Below are positions 1 through 9,835 of a stretch of 64,000 nt of DNA, one piece after another. The notes beneath the pieces are model-generated. The model was not told where the DNA came from and ran no database searches. It saw only the letters and a program-made list of their open reading frames with translations. Made by a program: the position numbers and the translations under genes. The DNA comes from Devosia subaequoris. Its GTDB lineage: Bacteria > Pseudomonadota > Alphaproteobacteria > Rhizobiales > Devosiaceae. Numbering within the stretch: the first letter of the stretch is position 1; each line of letters starts with the position of its first letter. Location: contig NZ_JACIEW010000003.1 in assembly GCF_014197055.1 (NCBI RefSeq), positions 248,001 through 312,000 on the forward strand. The letters are read 5' to 3'.

Positions 1-741
1 ACCATCCCAGACGATCTTCGAGACCACCAGCACCTCGGGCACCATCAGGTGTTCGTCGAGCGAGTAGAACTGCGCCACTTCGGCATGGCCGGCGGTGTCG
101 TAGCTGGGGTAGTTGTTCTCAGCGCCGTCAATAACACCGGTCTGAATGCTGGAATACACCTCGCCATAGGGCATCGGGGTAGCATTGCCGCCCAGTGCAC
201 CCACCATGTCCACAAAGATGTCCGAACCCATCACGCGGAACTTCAGACCTTCCATGTCGGCCGGCGAGTTGATCGGCTTGACACTATTGTAGAACGAGCG
301 CGCGCCCCCATCGTAATAAGCCAGCGCGACGACATCCACCTCCTCGAACGCCGCCAGGATTTCTTCACCGATCGGACCGTCCAGCACATTGTGGAAATGC
401 TCGGCGGAACGGAAAATGAAGGGCAACTGGGTCACGGTCGCCTTGGGCACTTGTGTGCCGAACGCGCCGATCGAAATGCGGTTAAGATCGATCACGCCGA
501 ACTGGGTCTGCTCGATCGTATCGGCTTCCTGGCCAAGCTGGGCCGAATGGAAAACCTCCACCGAATAGGCGCCATCGGTCTTTTCGCTCAGCAATTCGCC
601 GAAGCGCTTGACCGCCTCGACGGTCGGATAGCCGTCCGGATGGGTATCGGATGAACGCAGCACCGTCTGGGCGCTCGCAGCCGAAACCATAAGCGTGGAT
701 GCGACGACGGCAGCAGCCGCCATCCTTGGCAGATGAAACAT
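1..741 (-). CDS. TRAP transporter substrate-binding protein, DctP family (3' end outside window)
   Basis: Periplasmic solute receptor of a tripartite ATP-independent periplasmic (TRAP) importer, the family that captures organic acids for a QM-type membrane pair. The first 247 codons are present and the C-terminus lies beyond the left edge. A Sec signal peptide is plain ([15 protein letters not shown], cleavage near SAASAQT), followed by DctP-type blocks such as [20 protein letters not shown] and the ligand-binding Arg region [10 protein letters not shown]. The ATG at 739-741 follows a GGAGGA ribosome site. A palindromic operator and a promoter lie upstream. The ligand cannot be read from the sequence, and the dctQ/dctM genes would be to the left of the window. 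Confidence 0.88.
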   Translation of the reverse strand, partial: MFHLPRMAAAAVVASTLMVSAASAQTVLRSSDTHPDGYPTVEAVKRFGELLSEKTDGAYSVEVFHSAQLGQEADTIEQTQFGVIDLNRISIGAFGTQVPKATVTQLPFIFRSAEHFHNVLDGPIGEEILAAFEEVDVVALAYYDGGARSFYNSVKPINSPADMEGLKFRVMGSDIFVDMVGALGGNATPMPYGEVYSSIQTGVIDGAENNYPSYDTAGHAEVAQFYSLDEHLMVPEVLVVSKIVWDG

Positions 742-858
742 GGTTGTCCTCCCAATGTGTCTCAAAGGCCGGGCATTTTTGTCCCTCCCGGCCACAACGG
801 CAGATTGTCTGCCGCCGGCTCGTCGCATCATCTTGTCGATCGGCGAGCCTTGTGCAAA

Positions 859-887
859 CTGGTATGGAAGTTAGAAGAACAAGTCAA
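859..887 (-). promoter_or_regulatory. Putative sigma-70 promoter of the TRAP gene
   Basis: Read on the minus strand, TTGACT (positions 887-882) and TACCAG (864-859) are 17 bp apart, a reasonable -35 with a weak -10. The -35 lies inside the end of the palindrome at 885-908, so a bound regulator would block it. Prediction only. Confidence 0.4.
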
Positions 888-908
888 CATACGAAAATTC
901 GTATGTTG
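885..908. promoter_or_regulatory. 24-bp palindromic operator upstream of TRAP gene
   Basis: Perfect inverted repeat: arms CAACATACGAA and TTCGTATGTTG (11 bp each) separated by AA. It lies 144 bp upstream of the TRAP start codon and overlaps its predicted -35 box. The symmetry and AT-rich centre fit a dimeric repressor such as a GntR, IclR or LacI protein. The regulator gene is not in the window. Confidence 0.65.
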
Positions 909-947
909 TATGACGACTCTGTCGGAAGCCAGCAGCTCCCTGAAATT

Positions 948-976
948 AAAAGAAAACCCCGAGCAACTGCCCGGGG
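948..976 (-). terminator. Rho-independent terminator after lpd
   Basis: On the minus strand a GC-rich stem (CCCCG...CGGGG, 957-976) is followed by TTTTCTTT, starting 33 nt past the lpd stop codon. It closes the lpd transcript before the TRAP gene. Confidence 0.75.
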
Positions 977-1008
977 ATTCTGTGAATTTCGGCTGTAATC
1001 AGTGTCCG

Positions 1009-2418
1009 TCAGATATGAATTGCGCCGTCGCCAAGCGACAGCGCCGCCTCGCGAATGGCTTCGCTCAGGGTCGGATGGGCATGAGTTGTCCTGGCCAGAT
1101 CTTCCGACGCGCCGGAGAATTCCATCAACGTCACCAACTCGTGGATCATTTCGCCGGCATTCTTACCCACGATGTGGGCGCCCAGCACGCGATCGGTCTC
1201 CACATCAGCGAGGATCTTGACGAAGCCTTGCGTGGCCAGCATGGCCTTGGCACGGCCATTGGCGGTGAAGGGGAACTTGCCGATCTTGTACTCAACGCCA
1301 TCGGCCTTGAGTTCGTCCTCGGTCTTGCCGACGGAGGCCACTTCGGGATTGGTGTAAACGACGGCCGGAATGGCGGCATAATTTACATGGCCGGCCTGCC
1401 CGCCGAGGATTTCGGCAACAGCAATGCCTTCGTCCTCGGCCTTGTGCGCCAGCATCGGACCGGCAATCACATCACCAATGGCATAGATGCCATCGACCGA
1501 GCTCTTGTAATGCCCGTCGACCCGCACCCGGCCGCGCTCGTCCAGTGCCACACCAGCCAGATCGAGACCCAACCCTTCGGTATGCGGTTTGCGGCCAATG
1601 GCCACTAGCGCGACATCGGCATCGATCTCCTCGGCCTCTCCGCCCTTGGCCGCTTCCACCTTGAGCTTAAGCGAACCGTCTTCCTGCTTATCGACGCCGG
1701 CAACCTTGCTCGAGAGCTTGAATTCCATGCCCTGCTTTTGCAGCATGCGCTGGAACTGGCGGGCCACTTCGCTATCCATGCCGGGCAGGATGCGATCAAG
1801 ATATTCGACCACGGTGACCTGGGCGCCCAGGCGCATCCAGACCGAACCAAGCTCCAGCCCGATGACGCCGGCGCCGATCACGACCATCTTGTTAGGCACC
1901 TGTTCCAGGGTCAGCGCACCAGTCGAGGTGACGATCTGCTTTTCGTCGATCTCGATGCCCGGCAGATTGGCCGAAACCGAACCAGTGGCAATAACAATGT
2001 TCTTTGTGACGATCTCGGTCTGCCCGCCGGTCTGCGGCGTCACCAGTACCTTGCCGGCGGACGGAATCGAACCGATGCCGCGGAACACAGTGATCTTGTT
2101 CTTCTTGAACAGGTAATCGACGCCGCCAACATTGGAGGCCACGGTTTCGCTCTTGTGGGTGAGCATCTGCTTGAGATTGAGCTGGGGCGCAGGAATGTCG
2201 ATGCCCAGCGCCTTGAAGCCGTGCCCGGCCTCTTCAAACAGTTCCGAAGCATGCAGCAGCGCCTTGGACGGAATGCAGCCAATATTGAGGCAGGTGCCGC
2301 CAAGGGTCGCCCATTTCTCCACCACGGCTACCTTCATGCCGAGCTGCGCCGCGCGGATCGCGCAGACATAGCCGCCCGGGCCCGAGCCGATGATGGTAAG
2401 GTCGAATTGGTCTGCCAT
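1009..2418 (-). CDS. lpd: Dihydrolipoyl dehydrogenase (E3)
   Basis: Reoxidises the dihydrolipoyl groups of 2-oxo acid dehydrogenase complexes with NAD+. The 469 residues are normal for the family. Visible features are the FAD-binding GSGPGG at residues 11-16, the redox disulfide in [13 protein letters not shown] (Cys43 and Cys48), the NAD-binding [10 protein letters not shown] near residue 185, and the C-terminal [10 protein letters not shown] with the His-Glu catalytic pair. It lies 23 nt downstream of a LysE-type exporter gene and in the same block as odhA and odhB, so it is most likely the E3 of 2-oxoglutarate dehydrogenase, although E3 proteins are often shared with other complexes. Confidence 0.97.
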   Translation of the reverse strand: MADQFDLTIIGSGPGGYVCAIRAAQLGMKVAVVEKWATLGGTCLNIGCIPSKALLHASELFEEAGHGFKALGIDIPAPQLNLKQMLTHKSETVASNVGGVDYLFKKNKITVFRGIGSIPSAGKVLVTPQTGGQTEIVTKNIVIATGSVSANLPGIEIDEKQIVTSTGALTLEQVPNKMVVIGAGVIGLELGSVWMRLGAQVTVVEYLDRILPGMDSEVARQFQRMLQKQGMEFKLSSKVAGVDKQEDGSLKLKVEAAKGGEAEEIDADVALVAIGRKPHTEGLGLDLAGVALDERGRVRVDGHYKSSVDGIYAIGDVIAGPMLAHKAEDEGIAVAEILGGQAGHVNYAAIPAVVYTNPEVASVGKTEDELKADGVEYKIGKFPFTANGRAKAMLATQGFVKILADVETDRVLGAHIVGKNAGEMIHELVTLMEFSGASEDLARTTHAHPTLSEAIREAALSLGDGAIHI

Positions 2419-2441
2419 TGTCCTAAAGCCTCAGATGTTGG

Positions 2442-3074
2442 TCAGCGCTGCTGAGCCAGTGCAACACGCACCGCCAGCGCCAGGAATGTAATGCCGGTTA
2501 CGCGATTAAACCACCGGCCAAAACGGAAAAACGACTGCCGCACCGCAGGGGTCGTAAAGAAAACCGAGACCAGTGCGAACCAGGCAAAAAGCATGAGGGC
2601 CATGCTGCCCACATAAATCGCCTTCACCTGCCCGCTCGTATGCATTGAAACCAGCGTGGTGAACAGCGCCAGGAAGAACAGCACGGCCTTGGGGTTGAGC
2701 AGATTGGTGAAAAAGCCCAGCGCAAACGCGGCCATATCGCCCTTGCGGGCCGCGCCCTGCTCGGACATTTCGGGCGGCTGCGGCGGCGCACTGCGCAGCG
2801 CCGAAATCGCCAGCCAGACCAGATAGGCGGCCCCGATCCATTTGAGAATATTGAACAGCAGCAGCGACTGCCCCACGATCACGCCGACGCCGAGCAGAGT
2901 GTAGCTGCCATGCACGAGGATCGAGGTGGCAATGCCGGCGGAGGTGAACAGCGCCTCGCGCCGCCCGTGCACCACCGCCTGGCGTAGCACCATGGCGAAA
3001 TCGGCGCCTGGAATAAGCGCACTGATACCGAAGGCGAGCATCAAGCTCAAAAATTCGAACCAGGGGAAATCCAT
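2442..3074 (-). CDS. LysE/RhtB family amino-acid exporter
   Basis: Inner-membrane exporter of the LysE superfamily, 210 residues with about six hydrophobic segments. The N-terminal ISALIPGADFAMVLRQAV is the family's PGPD signature (here PGAD), and FFTNLLNPKAVLFFLALF is the second conserved motif. Family members export Lys, Thr, homoserine or other amino acids, and the substrate cannot be told here. It ends 23 nt before lpd and may be co-transcribed with it, but no functional link to the TCA genes is evident. Confidence 0.9.
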   Translation of the reverse strand: MDFPWFEFLSLMLAFGISALIPGADFAMVLRQAVVHGRREALFTSAGIATSILVHGSYTLLGVGVIVGQSLLLFNILKWIGAAYLVWLAISALRSAPPQPPEMSEQGAARKGDMAAFALGFFTNLLNPKAVLFFLALFTTLVSMHTSGQVKAIYVGSMALMLFAWFALVSVFFTTPAVRQSFFRFGRWFNRVTGITFLALAVRVALAQQR

Positions 3075-3180
3075 CAGTCGCCACCGCCGCGAGACATCGG
3101 CTAACGGTTACACCAGCAGACTGCGCCCGGCAACGCGCGCCATGTGATTGCCCCCTGCCCGATAGGCAGGGGCGCACAAA

Positions 3181-3570
3181 CTAGACGGCAACACCCGCGA
3201 ACAGCATGAGCAACCCGATCAGCGAAACCATCCAGAACGACGAGCGCATCAGCGGCACATCGATGAAATAGGCAGGCAGATAGGCCCAACGCGCCCAGAA
3301 CCAGATCTGTGCTCCCCATTGTGTGAGGCTGTCGGACCGGCCGGAGATTTCAGTCGCCACCGCAAGGGCAATGAAAATGCCATAGGTCTCGAGAAAATTG
3401 CGCAGACACCGGTTGCCCCGCGCCGCCCATTTGTTCGGCGGGCGCTCATTATCCCGCTGCGTGCCGGCGTGAACGATCCCATAATCCAGGCGATACGCCG
3501 CCGATTGGACGGCAAGATAGGCGAACGCCAGCCCGGCGCTCCAGATCAGAAGGGTCAGTTCAACGCTCAT
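3181..3570 (-). CDS. MAPEG family membrane protein
   Basis: Small integral membrane protein of the MAPEG superfamily (membrane-associated eicosanoid/glutathione proteins), about 129 residues. The N-terminal helix is followed by the family-typical RGNRCLRNFLETYGIFIALAVA, and the tail LPAYFIDVPLMRSSFWMVSLIGLLMLF is a hydrophobic hairpin. Three in-frame ATGs lie within 15 nt. The third (3568-3570) is chosen because GGAG sits six bases before it, whereas the first has no ribosome site. Bacterial members are mostly uncharacterised and no substrate is proposed. Confidence 0.85.
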   Translation of the reverse strand: MSVELTLLIWSAGLAFAYLAVQSAAYRLDYGIVHAGTQRDNERPPNKWAARGNRCLRNFLETYGIFIALAVATEISGRSDSLTQWGAQIWFWARWAYLPAYFIDVPLMRSSFWMVSLIGLLMLFAGVAV

Positions 3571-3661
3571 GCCATGCTCCATGTGCTGTCGAGACCACGG
3601 TCAACAGCGCGGCATGGATTACATAATTAAGTCGGTAAGCCAACACCTTAGCTGAGCTTTT

Positions 3662-4117
3662 CTAGGACGCCGAGATGTCCTGCGCCCGTTTCAGGATACC
3701 AGGCAATTGCTGATCGATATCGAGCGCTTCGCTTTCGATCTGTTCGAGAAAGGCGCGACAGAACGTGTCTTTGTCCGCCGCCTGGTTATACGCCGACATG
3801 ATCTGGCTGCCGCCATAGGTTTCGGCCGCCTTTTGCTGACCCTCGCTGCCGCCACCCAGCCGCTCGATAACCCGGTCCGCCAGATCGAGATAGCCGATAT
3901 TGCGCAGATACCAATTAGCCGCGGCATCTTCGTAGGCGCTGTCCAGGCCCGTGGTCTCATAACAATGCGTGGTCATCACCTCGACGATCGCCTTCGAGCC
4001 ATGAAAGGCCATCAGTTCGCCGACCAGTTCCGTGTCGGCGGCGCTCTGCTCCTGCGCCACAGAGGGTGAAGCCATCAGGGCCGCCGCCGCCCAAACCATC
4101 AGTCCTGTTCTCAACAC
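3662..4117 (-). CDS. Secreted hypothetical protein
   Basis: No family recognised. About 151 residues with a clear Sec signal peptide (LMVWAAAALMASPSVAQEQ) and an acidic, helical mature part containing two cysteines that could pair in the periplasm. An ATG-like start further upstream would put a charged stretch before the signal sequence. A GTG at 4117, five bases after AGGAG, fits better, with a GTG at 4120 or a TTG at 4114 as alternatives. It is separated from odhB by a terminator, so it is transcribed on its own or with the MAPEG gene 91 nt downstream. Confidence 0.7.
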   Translation of the reverse strand: MLRTGLMVWAAAALMASPSVAQEQSAADTELVGELMAFHGSKAIVEVMTTHCYETTGLDSAYEDAAANWYLRNIGYLDLADRVIERLGGGSEGQQKAAETYGGSQIMSAYNQAADKDTFCRAFLEQIESEALDIDQQLPGILKRAQDISAS

Positions 4118-4227
4118 CACTTCTCCTGAACGCCTGTTTCGCGCGTCCACGCCCACTGCATATCGGGGCCAAATGCTAACAGAACCTTACTGTGCGCTCT
4201 CGCTCCACACACCATTGGGTGAACACG

Positions 4228-4250
4228 AAAAAGGCCCGCCGAAGCGGGCC
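4228..4250 (-). terminator. Terminator after odhB
   Basis: Minus-strand stem GGCCCGC-TTCG-GCGGGCC (4233-4250) followed by five T, about 27 nt after the odhB stop codon. The ultrastable TTCG loop makes this a convincing intrinsic terminator for the odhA-odhB transcript. Confidence 0.85.
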
Positions 4251-4276
4251 CTTCAAACGCACAAATGTGGCAAGTC

Positions 4277-5542
4277 TTAGAGATCGAGCACCAGACGCTC
4301 GGGGGCCTCGAGGCTTTCCTTGACGCGGACGAGGAAAGTTACCGCCTCCTTGCCATCGACAATGCGGTGATCATAGCTCAGCGCCAGATACATCATTGGG
4401 CGAACAACCACCTGACCGCCGACCACAACGGGGCGCTCCTGAATCTTGTGCATGCCCAGAATGCCTGACTGCGGGGCATTGAGGATCGGGGTCGACATCA
4501 GCGAGCCATAAACACCGCCATTCGAGATGGTGAAGGTGCCGCCCTGCATGTCGGCCATGGACAGTTGGCCGTCGCGGGCCTTCCTGCCCAAATTGCCGAT
4601 TTCCTTCTCGATCTCGGCAATGCTCATCTGGTCGGCATTGCGCACCACCGGCACGACAAGACCCTTGTCGGTACCCACGGCGACGCCGATATGGGCGTAC
4701 TGCTTGTAGATCAGGTCATCGCCATCGATCTCGGCATTGACCGCCGGGATTTCCTTGAGCGCATGCACCACGGCCTTGGTAAAGAAGCCCATGAAGCCGA
4801 GCTTGACGCCATGCTTCTTCTCGAACAGCTCCTTGTACTGGCTGCGCAGGTCCATCACCGGCTTCATGTCCACCTCGTTAAAGGTAGTCAGCATGGCAGC
4901 GGTGTTCTGCGCGTCCTTGAGGCGCCGTGCAATGGTTTGGCGCAGACGGGTCATCTTGACTCGTTCTTCGCGCTCGGCATCGTCGGCAGCGACCGGTGCA
5001 CGCGGCGCGGCTGGCGCCTTGGCTTCGGCAGGTGCCTTGGCTTCGGCCGGGGCGGCAGCCGGCTTTGCAAGGGCAGACAACACGTCTTCCTTGAGCACCT
5101 GGCCCGACTTTCCCGAACCAGAAATCTTGTCGGCATCCAGGCCCTTTTCGTTGATCATCTTCTGGGCCGAAGGGGCGGGCGCGCGATCAGTGGCCGTCCG
5201 TGTCTGGGGTATCGGCTCCGGATTGACGTTGACCGGATTTTCGGCGGAGGGCTCAGGAGCTGAGTTCGAATCCTGGCTCGAAGGCGCGACCGCCGCTTCC
5301 CCGGAGCCGGCACCGATTGCGCCAAGCAAGGCACCGACATCGACGGTATCGCCGGGTTCGGCAGCGATGGCTTCGAGCACACCGGCGGCGGGCGCCGGCA
5401 CCTCGATGGTCACCTTGTCGGTTTCCAGTTCAACGATGGGCTCGTCAGCAGCGATGCTGTCGCCCACTTTCTTGAACCACTGGCCGATAGTGGCTTCGGT
5501 AACGCTTTCACCCAGGGTCGGGACGCGGATTTCTGTCGACAT
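4277..5542 (-). CDS. odhB: Dihydrolipoamide succinyltransferase (E2 of 2-oxoglutarate dehydrogenase)
   Basis: Core subunit of the 2-oxoglutarate dehydrogenase complex, transferring succinyl from lipoyl-lysine to CoA. The 421 residues show an N-terminal lipoyl domain with the lipoylated Lys in [12 protein letters not shown], an Ala/Pro-rich linker, a peripheral subunit-binding domain ([20 protein letters not shown]), a second linker of [13 protein letters not shown]-type repeats, and the acetyltransferase-fold catalytic domain ending in [16 protein letters not shown] with the catalytic His and Asp. It lies 24 nt after odhA and ends before a strong terminator, so the two form one operon. Confidence 0.97.
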   Translation of the reverse strand: MSTEIRVPTLGESVTEATIGQWFKKVGDSIAADEPIVELETDKVTIEVPAPAAGVLEAIAAEPGDTVDVGALLGAIGAGSGEAAVAPSSQDSNSAPEPSAENPVNVNPEPIPQTRTATDRAPAPSAQKMINEKGLDADKISGSGKSGQVLKEDVLSALAKPAAAPAEAKAPAEAKAPAAPRAPVAADDAEREERVKMTRLRQTIARRLKDAQNTAAMLTTFNEVDMKPVMDLRSQYKELFEKKHGVKLGFMGFFTKAVVHALKEIPAVNAEIDGDDLIYKQYAHIGVAVGTDKGLVVPVVRNADQMSIAEIEKEIGNLGRKARDGQLSMADMQGGTFTISNGGVYGSLMSTPILNAPQSGILGMHKIQERPVVVGGQVVVRPMMYLALSYDHRIVDGKEAVTFLVRVKESLEAPERLVLDL

Positions 5543-5566
5543 TGAGAGTTGTCCTTCTAGATCGGG

Positions 5567-8500
5567 TTACTGCGCGAACGCGTCGTCAAGGAATGCCTGA
5601 AGCTGAGCCAGATGCGTGCGCATCAGACCCGTAGCCGGGGAAGCAGCGGCCGGACGGCCGACATAGCGCACGCGCTCGCCACCCCGACCCATCTGGTCGA
5701 ACACCCACTCGACATAGGGCTGGATGAACGCCCAGGCCCCCATATTGCGTGGCTCTTCCTGGCACCAGACTACATCCGCATTGGGGAATCGGCCCAGTTC
5801 ATCCAGCACGGCCTTGGCCGGGAACGGATAGAGCTGTTCGACACGCAGCAGATAGACATCGTTGATGCCCTTCTTTTCGCGGTCTTCGAGCAGGTCGTAA
5901 TAGACCTTGCCCGTGCACAGCACGACGCGGCGTATCTTGTCGTCTGCGGCGAGCTTGATCGTGGTCTTGGGCGCGCCGGGTGCCTCCGCATCGTCCCAGA
6001 GCAGGCGATGGAAGCATGAATCCTGGCCCATCTCGGCCAGGCCGGATACGGCGCGCTTGTGACGCAGCAGGCTCTTGGGTGTCATCAGGATCAGCGGCTT
6101 GCGGAAGTCACGCTTGAGCTGACGGCGCAGCACATGGAAGTAATTGGCCGGCGTGGTGCAGTTGGCCACCTGCATATTGTCTTCGGCGCAAAGCTGCAGG
6201 AAGCGCTCGGGGCGCGCCGAAGAGTGTTCGGGGCCCTGCCCTTCGTACCCGTGGGGCAGAAGCATAACGAGACCCGACATGCGGAACCACTTGCGCTCGC
6301 CCGAGGAGATGAACTGGTCGATCACGACCTGCGCACCATTCACAAAATCGCCGAACTGGGCCTCCCACAGGGTCAGGGCCTTGGGCTCTGCCAGCGAGTA
6401 GCCATATTCAAAGCCCAGCACCGCTTCTTCCGAGAGCATCGAATTGATGACTTCATAGCGGGCCTGTTCGGGGTCCAGATTATTGATCGGCGTATAGGTC
6501 TTGTTCTCGACCTGCTGGTCGTTGAGCACCGAATGGCGCTGGCTGAATGTGCCCCGTTCCACATCCTGGCCGGAAAGGCGCACCGGATGCCCCTCGGACA
6601 CCAGCGTACCGAAGGCCAGGGCCTCCGCCGTCGCCCAGTCGATACCCTCGCCGCTTTCAATCGCCTTGAGACGGTTGTCCATGAAGCGCTTCACCGTCTT
6701 GTGGACGTTGAAGTCTTCGGGGACCTGGGCGAGTTTGGTGCCGATCTCGACCAATTTGTCGAGGTCAACGCCGGTTTGGCCGCGGCGCGGCCCTTCATCT
6801 TCAGCCGGCTTGAAGCTCTTCCACTGGCCATCGAGCCAGTCCGCCTTGTTGGGGCGATAGTCCTGGCCGGATTCAAATTCGGCTTCCAGCGTCGCCCGCC
6901 AATCGGCCTTGATCTTGTCGACCTCCTCCTCGGTAATCAGACCTTCGCCGATGAGCTTTTCCGTATACAGCTCGAGCGTGGTCTTGTGACCGCGGATCTT
7001 GGCGTACATGGTCGGCTGGGTGAAGCTGGGCTCGTCGCCTTCATTGTGACCGAAACGGCGATAGCAGAACATGTCGATGACGACAGGACGGCCGAATTTC
7101 TGGCGATATTCGACAGCCACCTTGGCCGCAAAAACCACTGCTTCGGGATCATCGCCATTCACATGCAGCACCGGCGCCTCGATCATCTTGGCGACGTCGG
7201 TCGGATAAGGCGAGGAGCGCGAATACATCGGGCTCGTGGTGAAGCCGATCTGGTTATTGATCACGAAGTGGATCGAACCACCGGTGCGGTGTCCCTTGAG
7301 GCCCGAAAGCCCCAGACACTCGGCGATCACACCTTGGCCGGCAAACGCTGCATCGCCATGGATCAGCAATGGCAGCACCATGGAACGGTCAGGCTTGCCG
7401 TCGGTGGCGATGTTCACCAGTTTGCCGTCTGGGGCGATGTGCTGATCCTGCTTGGCGCGGGACTTACCAAGTACTACCGGATCAACGATTTCCAGGTGAG
7501 AGGGGTTGGCCGTCAGCGACAAGTGCACCCGGTTACCATCGAAATCGCGGTCCGATGATGCACCCAGATGGTACTTCACGTCGCCCGAACCCTCGACATC
7601 GTCGGGGTAGAAGGCGCCGCCCTTGAATTCGTGGAACAGCGCACGATGCGGCTTCTGCATCACCTGGGTGAGCACGTTGAGGCGACCGCGGTGGGCCATG
7701 CCCAGGACGATATCCTTGATGCCCAGCGCGCCGCCGCGCTTGATGATCTGTTCGAGCGCCGGAATGGTGGCTTCACCGCCATCAAGGCCGAAACGCTTGG
7801 TGCCAGTATATTTGACATCGATGAACTTTTCGAAGCCCTCGGCCTCGACCAGCTTGCTCAGGATCGCCTTCTTACCCTCGGGCGTGAAGGTGATTTCCTT
7901 GTCCGGCCCCTCGATGCGCTCCTGGATCCACTGCTTGGCTTCAGGGTCGGAGATATGCATGAACTCGATGCCCAGCGTACCGCAATAGGTCCGCTTGAGA
8001 ACAGCGAGCATCTCGGGGATGGTGGCGTATTCGAGGCCCAGATAGTTGTCGATGAAGATCTTGCGATCATTGTCGGCATCGGTGAAGCCGTAGCTCTTTG
8101 GATCGAGTTCGGGCGCCGGCTCGTCAGTCTTGAGCTTGAGCGGGTCGAGATCGGCGTGCAGATGGCCGCGCATGCGATAGGCACGGATCATCATGATGGC
8201 GCGGATCGAATCGCGCGTCGCCTGCAGCACATCGGTGGCGCTCGGCGCCGGTTTACCTTCGGCAGCGGCCTTCTTGGAGACGGCCTTCTCAACCTTGAGT
8301 GCGGCCTGACCCCAATCGCCATCCAGGGCGCTGACCAGTTCGCCGCTTTCGGCTGGCGGCCAGTCCTTGCGGCCCCAGCTCGGACCGTCCGCACTCTTCT
8401 GCGCTTCAGCCTGGCTGTCGTCGAGCCGGGAGAAGAAGCTCGACCAGGTCGGATCGACGCTGGAAGGATCGGTTTTGAAGCGGGAATAAAGTTGTTCGAT

Positions 8501-8569
8501 GTAGTCGGCGTTCCCCCCATAGAGGAACGAGGTCAGCAAGAACGTGTCGTTCTTTTCCTGTCGTGTCAT
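5567..8569 (-). CDS. odhA: 2-oxoglutarate dehydrogenase E1 component
   Basis: Thiamine-diphosphate enzyme that decarboxylates 2-oxoglutarate and succinylates the E2 lipoyl group. About 1000 residues, the usual size. Typical blocks include the N-terminal SFLYGGNADYIEQLY, GMAHRGRLNVL, the ThDP-binding GDAAFAGQGVIAE and NNQIGFTT, CYRRFGHNEGDEP and MLLPHGYEGQGPEHSSAR. The open frame extends to 8734, but the start at 8569 (MTRQEKNDTFLLTSF) matches where relatives begin. The extra 55 residues upstream are unlike the family and cover the likely leader. The ATG at 8656 is an alternative, and none of the candidates has a strong ribosome site. Confidence 0.95.
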   Translation of the reverse strand: MTRQEKNDTFLLTSFLYGGNADYIEQLYSRFKTDPSSVDPTWSSFFSRLDDSQAEAQKSADGPSWGRKDWPPAESGELVSALDGDWGQAALKVEKAVSKKAAAEGKPAPSATDVLQATRDSIRAIMMIRAYRMRGHLHADLDPLKLKTDEPAPELDPKSYGFTDADNDRKIFIDNYLGLEYATIPEMLAVLKRTYCGTLGIEFMHISDPEAKQWIQERIEGPDKEITFTPEGKKAILSKLVEAEGFEKFIDVKYTGTKRFGLDGGEATIPALEQIIKRGGALGIKDIVLGMAHRGRLNVLTQVMQKPHRALFHEFKGGAFYPDDVEGSGDVKYHLGASSDRDFDGNRVHLSLTANPSHLEIVDPVVLGKSRAKQDQHIAPDGKLVNIATDGKPDRSMVLPLLIHGDAAFAGQGVIAECLGLSGLKGHRTGGSIHFVINNQIGFTTSPMYSRSSPYPTDVAKMIEAPVLHVNGDDPEAVVFAAKVAVEYRQKFGRPVVIDMFCYRRFGHNEGDEPSFTQPTMYAKIRGHKTTLELYTEKLIGEGLITEEEVDKIKADWRATLEAEFESGQDYRPNKADWLDGQWKSFKPAEDEGPRRGQTGVDLDKLVEIGTKLAQVPEDFNVHKTVKRFMDNRLKAIESGEGIDWATAEALAFGTLVSEGHPVRLSGQDVERGTFSQRHSVLNDQQVENKTYTPINNLDPEQARYEVINSMLSEEAVLGFEYGYSLAEPKALTLWEAQFGDFVNGAQVVIDQFISSGERKWFRMSGLVMLLPHGYEGQGPEHSSARPERFLQLCAEDNMQVANCTTPANYFHVLRRQLKRDFRKPLILMTPKSLLRHKRAVSGLAEMGQDSCFHRLLWDDAEAPGAPKTTIKLAADDKIRRVVLCTGKVYYDLLEDREKKGINDVYLLRVEQLYPFPAKAVLDELGRFPNADVVWCQEEPRNMGAWAFIQPYVEWVFDQMGRGGERVRYVGRPAAASPATGLMRTHLAQLQAFLDDAFAQ

Positions 8570-8707
8570 CGCTTTTGTCGCAAGGCCTTGCGCCCTGCCA
8601 TCCTTCTCAACGAACCGGCCTGGAGTATCCAATCCGGTGTCAATGCGGTCATCCATAAAGTGGGCCGAATATTGACCGCGTTTCCTTTGTATCTTGTTAA
8701 GTCTAGC

Positions 8708-8725
8708 GGCGCCTCGCAAGGCGCC
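8708..8725. repeat. Inverted repeat in odhA leader
   Basis: GGCGCC-TCGCAA-GGCGCC, 139-156 nt upstream of the odhA start chosen here. In the transcript it would form a small GC-rich hairpin. A second inverted repeat, GCGACC-N6-GGTCGC, lies at 8791-8808. Both could be leader structure or regulator sites. The 8570-8869 stretch otherwise holds no gene that I can support. Confidence 0.4.
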
Positions 8726-8823
8726 ACGGCTCACTCATCCGTGTACTAAACACATTGTGGTCCGGCCTAGCACCGAACCGTGACCGAAGCGCGACCGACA
8801 TTGGTCGCACATGTCTCGACACT

Positions 8824-8861
8824 CCCGCCTTACCTCCCCTGGTAAGAGGAGGTAAGGCGGG
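8824..8861 (-). terminator. Long hairpin after sucD
   Basis: Fourteen-base perfect arms (CCCGCCTTACCTCC and its complement) around a 10-nt loop, 9 nt past the sucD stop codon. There is no T-tract on either side, so it may act as a weak or factor-assisted terminator, or as a 3' stabilising hairpin for the sucC-sucD mRNA. Confidence 0.6.
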
Positions 8862-8869
8862 CCATTTCC

Positions 8870-9775
8870 TTAACCTTTGAGCACTTCCGCAAGCGTGGCG
8901 CCGATGCGGGCCGGCGAAGCTGACACCTTGATCCCGGCCGCTTCCATTGCCGCGATCTTTTCTTCCGCGCCGCCCTTGCCGCCAGAGATCACGGCGCCAG
9001 CATGGCCCATGGTGCGGCCAGGAGGCGCGGTGCGCCCCGCGATGAAACCAGCCATCGGCTTCTTGCGGCCCTTCTTGGCCTCGTCGATCAGGAACTGGGC
9101 GGCTTCCTCCTCGGCCGAACCGCCGATTTCACCGATCATGATGATGGATTTGGTGGCTTCGTCGGCCAGGAACATCTCGAGCATATCGATGAATTCGGTG
9201 CCCTTGACCGGATCGCCGCCGATACCCACAGCTGTAGTCTGACCCAGGCCCTCATTGGTGGTCTGGAATACGGCTTCATAGGTGAGCGTGCCCGAACGCG
9301 AGACGATGCCCACCGAGCCCTTGGAGAAGATCGAGCCGGGCATGATGCCGATCTTGCACTCTTCCGGGGTCAGCACGCCGGGGCAGTTCGGCCCGATCAG
9401 GCGCGACTTGGACTTTTCCAGCTTCGCTTTGACGCGGACCATGTCCATCACCGGCACGCCCTCGGTGATGCAGATGATCAGTTCGATCTCGGCATCAATG
9501 GCTTCCTCGATGGCAGCGGCAGCGCCGGCGGGCGGAACATAGACGACCGAGGCATTGGCGCCGGTCTTCTCCTTGCCCTCGGCAACCGAGGCAAAGATCG
9601 GCAGTTCGGTGCCGTCGACACCCGAAGACCAGACTTCGCCGCCCTTCTTGGGATGGGTGCCACCCACCATCTGGGTGCCGTAATAGGCCAGGGCCTGCTC
9701 GGTATGGAAGGTACCGGTCTTGCCGGTCAGGCCCTGCACTAGAACCTTGGTGTCTTTGTTGACGAGAATGGACAT
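8870..9775 (-). CDS. sucD: Succinyl-CoA ligase (ADP-forming) alpha subunit
   Basis: Catalytic alpha subunit of succinyl-CoA synthetase, carrying the phosphohistidine intermediate. The 301 residues begin [24 protein letters not shown]. The CoA-binding Rossmann part contains GGTHPKKGG, and the active-site His lies in [15 protein letters not shown] near residue 250. It sits 60 nt downstream of a small secreted-protein gene that separates it from sucC. Co-transcription with sucC is still likely because no terminator lies between them. Confidence 0.97.
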   Translation of the reverse strand: MSILVNKDTKVLVQGLTGKTGTFHTEQALAYYGTQMVGGTHPKKGGEVWSSGVDGTELPIFASVAEGKEKTGANASVVYVPPAGAAAAIEEAIDAEIELIICITEGVPVMDMVRVKAKLEKSKSRLIGPNCPGVLTPEECKIGIMPGSIFSKGSVGIVSRSGTLTYEAVFQTTNEGLGQTTAVGIGGDPVKGTEFIDMLEMFLADEATKSIIMIGEIGGSAEEEAAQFLIDEAKKGRKKPMAGFIAGRTAPPGRTMGHAGAVISGGKGGAEEKIAAMEAAGIKVSASPARIGATLAEVLKG

Positions 9776-9835
9776 CTGTTTCTCTTCCGTCTTTCGGCGC
9801 CAGGCGCCAATTCATGCCCGCAAATCCGGGGCGGT

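Noticed and set aside
6059-7558. Long open frame antisense to odhA
   Set aside because: High-GC coding DNA gives long antisense frames. This one has no ribosome site, no recognisable domain, and odhA is certain. Similar antisense frames over sucC (10359-11648), puuA (57733-59046) and tamB were dropped for the same reason.
8570-8734. Longer N-terminus of odhA from 8734
   Set aside because: The added residues are not shared with the E1 family and include sequence that looks like an untranslated leader with a GGCGCC hairpin.
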